Positions 6,794 to 10,398 of a DNA stretch of 10,398 bases are shown here, piece after piece. This DNA comes from Caldifarciminota bacterium (GTDB lineage Bacteria > Hydrothermota > Hydrothermia > B15-G9). The stretch is taken from contig JAMOPK010000270.1 of the NCBI GenBank assembly GCA_027064565.1, positions 1 through 10,398 of the forward strand, read 5' to 3'. Each line of letters starts with the position of its first letter. Position 1 is the stretch's first letter. Both the position numbers and the translations under genes were made by a program. Under the pieces are notes generated by a model. That model was not told the DNA's origin, did no database searches, and saw only the letters and a program-made list of their open reading frames with translations.

Positions 6794-8116
6794 ATGAGCG
6801 ATAAACGTTCAGAACTTAATGAACTTTCCGCAAAACTGCACCGTTTTTATCGAGGCAAGATTCAGGTGGCGCCGAAGGTGCCTGTCAAAGACAGAACGGA
6901 TTTCTCGGTGTGGTATACCCCCGGCGTTGCTGAGCCGTGCAGGCACATTGAGCGCGAGCCTGACCTGTCGTTCGAGCTTACCAATCGGGGCAACACCATA
7001 GCGGTCGTATCCGACGGCACCCGTGTGCTGGGATTGGGTGACATCGGGCCGTTAGCCGCCATGCCGGTCATGGAGGGCAAGGCCCTGTTGTTCAAAGCGC
7101 TTGGCGGCGTCGATGCCGTTCCGATCTGCCTCAACGAGACCGATCCCGATAGGTTCATCGAGATCGTGAAAGCGCTCCAGCCGTCTTTCGGCGGGATAAA
7201 CCTTGAGGATATCGCTCAGCCCAAATGTTTTTACATCCTGGAACGCCTCAGAAAGGAGATGGACATCCCGGTCTGGCACGATGACCAGCAGGGCACGGCG
7301 GCGGTCACGGTGGCGGGATTGATAAACGCCTCAAGGGTCGTCGGGAAGCCGCTGGAGGATATGAGGATCACCATGCTTGGCGCCGGAGCCGCATCGACCG
7401 CAACGCTCAGGATACTGCTCCTCGCCGGCGTTAAGCCCGAAAACGTGGTCATCGTCGATTACTACGGGATTATCCCGAAGGACGTCGATGAACTGCGTGA
7501 GAGATACCCTTACCGCCATGAGCTTTTCGCCATGACAAACGGTCGGGGAATCAGCGGAGGGATGGAGGAGGCGCTTCGTGGAGCGGATGCTGTCATCGCT
7601 TACACGGCTCAGCCCGGCCTGCTGAAACCCGAACACATCAAACTCATGGCTGACGATCCGATAGTTTTTGCCGGTTCAAACCCGGTGCCCGAAATCTGGC
7701 CCGAGGACGCAACGGCCGCCGGGGCAAGGATTGTGGCAACCGGCCGCTCGGACTTCCCGAACCAGATCAACAACTCGCTCGGATTCCCCGGAATCTTCAG
7801 AGGCACGCTCGACGTCAGGGCCAGAACGATAACCGATGAGATGTGCCTTGAGGCGGCCAGAGCGCTGGCAGATTTTGCCGCTTCCCGCGGGCTGGACGAG
7901 GAGCACATCGTCCCCACAATGGATCAGCCTGAGGTCTTTATCGAGGAGGCTGTCAGGGTCGGATTGAAGGCCATCGAACAGGGGATCGCACGTCGGGAAC
8001 TCAGCGAGGCCGAACTCAGAACGATGGCGGAATCCCACATCCGCGCCGCAAAGAAGCTATCCGAAACCCTGCTGGAGAACGGCCTGATAACCGATTGGAG
8101 GGACATGGAGCAATGA
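6794..8116 (+). CDS. NAD(P)-dependent malic enzyme, short bacterial form
   Basis: 440-residue cytoplasmic enzyme that oxidatively decarboxylates malate to pyruvate and CO2 with reduction of NAD(P). The N-terminal malic domain has WYTPGVAEPC (Tyr41, a catalytic residue in the family), SDGTRVLGLGDIGP, and MEGKALLFK (Lys96, general base). Metal ligands are Glu138-Asp139 in INLEDI and Asp164 in HDDQQGTA. The Rossmann-type domain starts with MLGAGAAS (Gly196, Gly198) and continues with FAGSNPVPEI and NQINNSLGFPGIFRG. It lacks the phosphotransacetylase-like C-terminal domain of Escherichia coli MaeB. Cofactor preference cannot be decided from sequence alone. The start has GGAGG 5 bases upstream. 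Its stop overlaps the ATG of the following lipoprotein gene by 4 bases. Confidence 0.96.
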   Translation: MSDKRSELNELSAKLHRFYRGKIQVAPKVPVKDRTDFSVWYTPGVAEPCRHIEREPDLSFELTNRGNTIAVVSDGTRVLGLGDIGPLAAMPVMEGKALLFKALGGVDAVPICLNETDPDRFIEIVKALQPSFGGINLEDIAQPKCFYILERLRKEMDIPVWHDDQQGTAAVTVAGLINASRVVGKPLEDMRITMLGAGAASTATLRILLLAGVKPENVVIVDYYGIIPKDVDELRERYPYRHELFAMTNGRGISGGMEEALRGADAVIAYTAQPGLLKPEHIKLMADDPIVFAGSNPVPEIWPEDATAAGARIVATGRSDFPNQINNSLGFPGIFRGTLDVRARTITDEMCLEAARALADFAASRGLDEEHIVPTMDQPEVFIEEAVRVGLKAIEQGIARRELSEAELRTMAESHIRAAKKLSETLLENGLITDWRDMEQ

Positions 8117-8559
8117 GGAAGTTGCTCTTCCTGCCCCTGCTCCTTCTCGCTGAATGTGGATACAAAGCGCCGCCGCCCGGAAAACTTGAGTTTCAGGGGC
8201 CCGGCGTGAAAATCCTTTCCCCTCAGCCGTCGGACACAGTCAGGGATACCGCATGTGTCGTTTTCAGGGCCAGCGACCCGTCGAAGGTCGGCAAAACCGT
8301 CCTCTATGTCGAGGGGAGCAGGGTGGCCGAACTGGAAATATCCCGTCCCGATACGGCCGTCATCGGAACCCTCTGTTTCGATTCAAAGGCATATTACGAC
8401 GGCCAGCTTAGGATTTTCGTCTCTGCTTACGATTTATGGGACAATCAGGCCAATTCGGATACGATAATCGTTTATGCGTCCAACGGTCGTAAGGCGGAGG
8501 GCGAGGTGATCGACACCCTGACTCCTCAGGGGCCTGCTCCGGCTCCCCGGCGCAGGTGA
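8113..8559 (+). CDS. Small Ig-like predicted lipoprotein
   Basis: 148 residues when started at 8113, where ATGA overlaps the malic enzyme stop. This start puts Met-Arg-Lys directly before a hydrophobic stretch; the in-frame ATG at 8095 would add six unlikely residues (MEGHGA). A possible ribosome site, GGAGGGA, begins at 8097. The signal ends LLLLAEC with Cys15 as the likely lipidated residue, but Glu at the position before Cys is atypical, where Gly, Ala or Ser is normal. After a short YKAPPPG linker, residues about 30-130 look like a single bacterial Ig-like domain: the pattern VKILSPQPSDTV, TVLYVEGSRVAELE, YYDGQLRIFVSAYDLWDN is typical. Cys48 and Cys88 could form a disulfide across the sheet. 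The C-terminus is a Pro/Arg-rich tail. It is probably exported to the envelope; ligand and role are unknown. Confidence 0.72.
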   Translation: MRKLLFLPLLLLAECGYKAPPPGKLEFQGPGVKILSPQPSDTVRDTACVVFRASDPSKVGKTVLYVEGSRVAELEISRPDTAVIGTLCFDSKAYYDGQLRIFVSAYDLWDNQANSDTIIVYASNGRKAEGEVIDTLTPQGPAPAPRRR

Positions 8560-8601
8560 ATTCGGGAAAATAGAACGCCCCAAGCTTTAAAATTCTGGAC
8601 T

Positions 8602-8626
8602 GCCGAAATCCCTGCCGGGACTCGGC
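8602..8626. terminator. Hairpin between lipoprotein and acyl-CoA dehydrogenase genes
   Basis: GCCGA and TCGGC pair on the outside, and TCCC and GGGA on the inside, around a TGCC loop, giving 9 pairs with a small asymmetric internal loop. Only CCTTT follows, so termination would be weak or factor-assisted. It marks a possible boundary between the asparaginase-to-lipoprotein set and the acyl-CoA dehydrogenase set in the 106-base gap. No clear promoter is seen in the rest of that gap. Confidence 0.35.
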
Positions 8627-8652
8627 CCTTTGAAACATCGTTAATTCCAAAT

Positions 8653-8658
8653 AGGAGG
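8653..8658 (+). promoter_or_regulatory. Ribosome binding site of the acyl-CoA dehydrogenase gene
   Basis: AGGAGG lies 7 bases before the ATG at 8666, in the longer match AGGAGGGTGA. It fixes the start and suggests strong translation. Confidence 0.8.
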
Positions 8659-8665
8659 GTGATTT

Positions 8666-9814
8666 ATGGATTACTTCCTCACAGAAGAGCAGCAGGAACT
8701 CAAAAAACTTGTCCGCAGGTTTGCGGAGGAGAGGGTCAGGCCAAGATGGAAGGAACTTGACGAGGCTCACGAATTCCCGCGTGACCTGATCGAGGAGATG
8801 GCCCGGATGGACCTCTTCAGGATCTTCGTTCCGGAGGAGTATGACGGGTTTGGTTCATCTGTGATGAACATCGTCGTCGTAGTTGAGGAACTTGCGCGGG
8901 TTGAGCCGGGCCTTGCGGTCTCTTTTGCCGCGGTCGGGCTCGGGACTATCCCGATCGTGCTTTACGGGAGCGAGGAGTTGAAACAGCGTTATCTGCCCAG
9001 GATAGCCAACGGCGAGCTCATTGCCGCTTTCGCGCTCACCGAGCCAAATGCCGGTTCCGACGCCGGCAACGTTCAGACAAAGGCCATTCGCGACGGTGAC
9101 CACTACGTCCTCAACGGGACAAAGATATTCATCACCAACGGCGGTGAGGCGGACATCTACACGGTCATCGCATCCACCAGACCGGACAGGGGGATGCGCG
9201 GGCTTTCCGCGATCGTCGTCGAAAAGGGCACTCCGGGCTTCAAATTCGGCAAGAAGGAAGACACCATGGGCATCCGCGCATCGGTTCAGCGTGAATTGAT
9301 TTTCGAGGATGCCCGTGTCCCGGTGGAAAACCTCATCGGCAAGGAAGGACTCGGATTCAAGATCGCAATGGACACCCTCGACCATTCAAGGCCCGGCGTT
9401 GCGGCTCAGGCGGTCGGAATAGCTCAGGGCGCAATGGAGGAGGCGGTCAAATACGCACATCAGCGCGTTCAGTTCGGCGAGCCTATCATAAACTTTCAGG
9501 CCATTCAGATGATGGTCGCTGACATGGCGACCCAGATCGAGGCGGCGAGGTCGCTGGTCTATTCGGTGGCCAGATACATCGATTCCGGGGCAAAAAGGTA
9601 TTCCGAATACTCGGCGATGGCCAAACTTTTCGCTTCGGACGTGGCCATGAAGGTCACCACGGACGCCGTTCAGGTCATGGGTGGCTACGGCTACATGAAA
9701 GAATACCCTGTCGAGAAATTCATGCGCGACGCCAAGATCACCCAGATTTACGAGGGCACCAACCAGATTCAGAGGCTGGTCATCGCCAGGGAGATAGCCA
9801 AAAAGTATCGTTGA
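8666..9814 (+). CDS. Acyl-CoA dehydrogenase (short/branched-chain type)
   Basis: 382-residue FAD enzyme of the usual family length that introduces a trans-2,3 double bond into an acyl-CoA, passing electrons to an electron-transfer flavoprotein. The N-terminal helical domain begins DYFLTEEQQELKKLVR. The first family signature is ALTEPNAGSDAGN (Thr125 onward) in the middle beta domain; the second is the QVMGGYGYMKEYPVEK region in the C-terminal helical domain. The catalytic base is Glu363 in IYEGTNQIQR, the position used by short-chain, butyryl-CoA and related enzymes. Chain length cannot be fixed from sequence. No thiolase, enoyl-CoA hydratase or electron-transfer flavoprotein genes are in the window, so the pathway is unknown. 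The next gene starts 8 bases after the stop, and its ribosome site overlaps that stop. Confidence 0.95.
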   Translation: MDYFLTEEQQELKKLVRRFAEERVRPRWKELDEAHEFPRDLIEEMARMDLFRIFVPEEYDGFGSSVMNIVVVVEELARVEPGLAVSFAAVGLGTIPIVLYGSEELKQRYLPRIANGELIAAFALTEPNAGSDAGNVQTKAIRDGDHYVLNGTKIFITNGGEADIYTVIASTRPDRGMRGLSAIVVEKGTPGFKFGKKEDTMGIRASVQRELIFEDARVPVENLIGKEGLGFKIAMDTLDHSRPGVAAQAVGIAQGAMEEAVKYAHQRVQFGEPIINFQAIQMMVADMATQIEAARSLVYSVARYIDSGAKRYSEYSAMAKLFASDVAMKVTTDAVQVMGGYGYMKEYPVEKFMRDAKITQIYEGTNQIQRLVIAREIAKKYR

Positions 9815-9822
9815 GGCAAGAC

Positions 9823-10398
9823 ATGGCATACCTTCTGACGGTTTCCGGGCTGAGGGGGATTGTGGGGCGAGACCTGACGCCGGATGTGGTTCTGGAATAC
9901 TCGGCGGCGCTCGCCACGCTCTTCGGCCCGGATAAAACTTACATCGTCGGGCGGGACACAAGGCCACACGGCCCGACATTCAGGGACGCCGCCATTGCAG
10001 GCATATCAGCAGTGGGGGGAGACGTCATCGACGTGGGGATCGTGCCCACCCCCACGCTCCTTTTCAACGTGAGAAACTGGATAGAGGACACCGGGGGCGG
10101 CATCGTCATTACCGCAAGCCACAATCCGATCGAATGGAACGCCCTGAAGTTTGTCAGGCCCGATGGACTGTTCCTGTTCCAGAAGGACGTGGAAAAACTG
10201 ATCGAAATCTACGAGCGGAAGTCGTGGGAATGGAAAGAATGGAATGGTGTCGGCCGTATCGAGGAATACGCCGGTGCGATCGACAACCACATAAACGCTG
10301 TTGTGACATCCGATTATCTGGACCTCGACTCCATCATGGATGCCGGGCTGAAGGTGGCAATCGATGCCGTCAACGGCGCCAACTGGTTCGCCCTCCCG
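9823..10398 (+). CDS. Phosphoglucosamine/phosphomannomutase, N-terminal part
   Basis: The first 192 codons of an alpha-D-phosphohexomutase, open to the window edge; full-length relatives have about 450 residues. It begins MAYLLTVSGLRGIVG, the usual family start with the SGLRGIVG phosphate-binding motif. VGRDTRPHG (domain 1) and the active-site loop ITASHNP follow, with Ser99 as the residue that carries the phosphate. The metal loop DGDGDR and the sugar-binding and C-terminal motifs lie beyond the window. Such enzymes interconvert the 1- and 6-phosphates of glucosamine, mannose or glucose, supplying nucleotide-sugar synthesis. The EWNALKF run after the Ser loop recalls archaeal-like GlmM/ManB, but substrate is undecided. 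GAGG (9813-9816) overlaps the preceding stop, 6 bases before the ATG, so it is probably co-transcribed with the acyl-CoA dehydrogenase gene. Confidence 0.92.
   Translation, partial: MAYLLTVSGLRGIVGRDLTPDVVLEYSAALATLFGPDKTYIVGRDTRPHGPTFRDAAIAGISAVGGDVIDVGIVPTPTLLFNVRNWIEDTGGGIVITASHNPIEWNALKFVRPDGLFLFQKDVEKLIEIYERKSWEWKEWNGVGRIEEYAGAIDNHINAVVTSDYLDLDSIMDAGLKVAIDAVNGANWFALP

Noticed and set aside
5977..6795. 272-codon open frame on the minus strand
   Set aside because: It lies opposite the site-2 protease gene and reads as a charged, featureless protein. The plus strand carries HELGH and the LDGG motif, so this is a shadow.
9386..9979. 197-codon open frame on the minus strand
   Set aside because: It spans the end of the acyl-CoA dehydrogenase and the start of the mutase on the other strand, with no recognisable motif.

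Overview
The window carries ordinary bacterial chromosomal genes with short intergenic gaps and good AGGAGG-type ribosome binding sites. Two predicted lipoproteins (one with a SPOR domain) point to a diderm bacterium with a peptidoglycan wall. The mixture of genes (asparaginase, site-2 protease, short malic enzyme, Ig-like lipoprotein, acyl-CoA dehydrogenase, phosphohexomutase) and the style of the proteins resemble uncultured anaerobic or thermophilic lineages such as candidate division WOR-3 and its relatives. That placement is an impression only and cannot be proved from this sequence. There are no RNA genes, insertion sequences, CRISPR arrays or phage genes that I can see.

Layout. (1) Positions 30-872, minus strand: rpmE (ribosomal protein L31, zinc type) is followed 6 bases later by a proline-rich SPOR-domain lipoprotein. 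A near-consensus sigma70-type promoter lies upstream of rpmE, and a perfect 7-bp inverted repeat overlaps its -35 box. (2) Positions 1016-3264, plus strand: a DUF2079-type polytopic membrane protein overlaps by 4 bases with a NodB-family polysaccharide deacetylase. This pair looks like a small envelope-glycan unit and is clearly more AT-rich than the genes to its right. (3) Positions 3320-4537, minus strand: a stand-alone bifunctional riboflavin gene, ribD, convergent with the deacetylase gene. (4) Positions 4725-8559, plus strand: a tightly packed set with overlaps of 8 and 4 bases, coding for isoaspartyl peptidase/asparaginase, an EGY-like M50 site-2 protease, malic enzyme and a small Ig-like lipoprotein. 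(5) Positions 8666 to the window end, plus strand: an acyl-CoA dehydrogenase, then a phosphoglucosamine/phosphomannomutase cut off by the window edge.

How they may work together. The asparaginase releases aspartate from asparagine or isoaspartyl peptides, and malic enzyme decarboxylates malate to pyruvate, so both could feed four-carbon acids into central metabolism. The phosphohexomutase would supply sugar phosphates for cell-wall or glycan synthesis, in line with the deacetylase, DUF2079 and SPOR proteins. These links are inferred from gene order. I found no convincing new multi-gene system; the most interesting items are the DUF2079-deacetylase pair, the repeat over the rpmE promoter, and the protease embedded in a metabolic operon.
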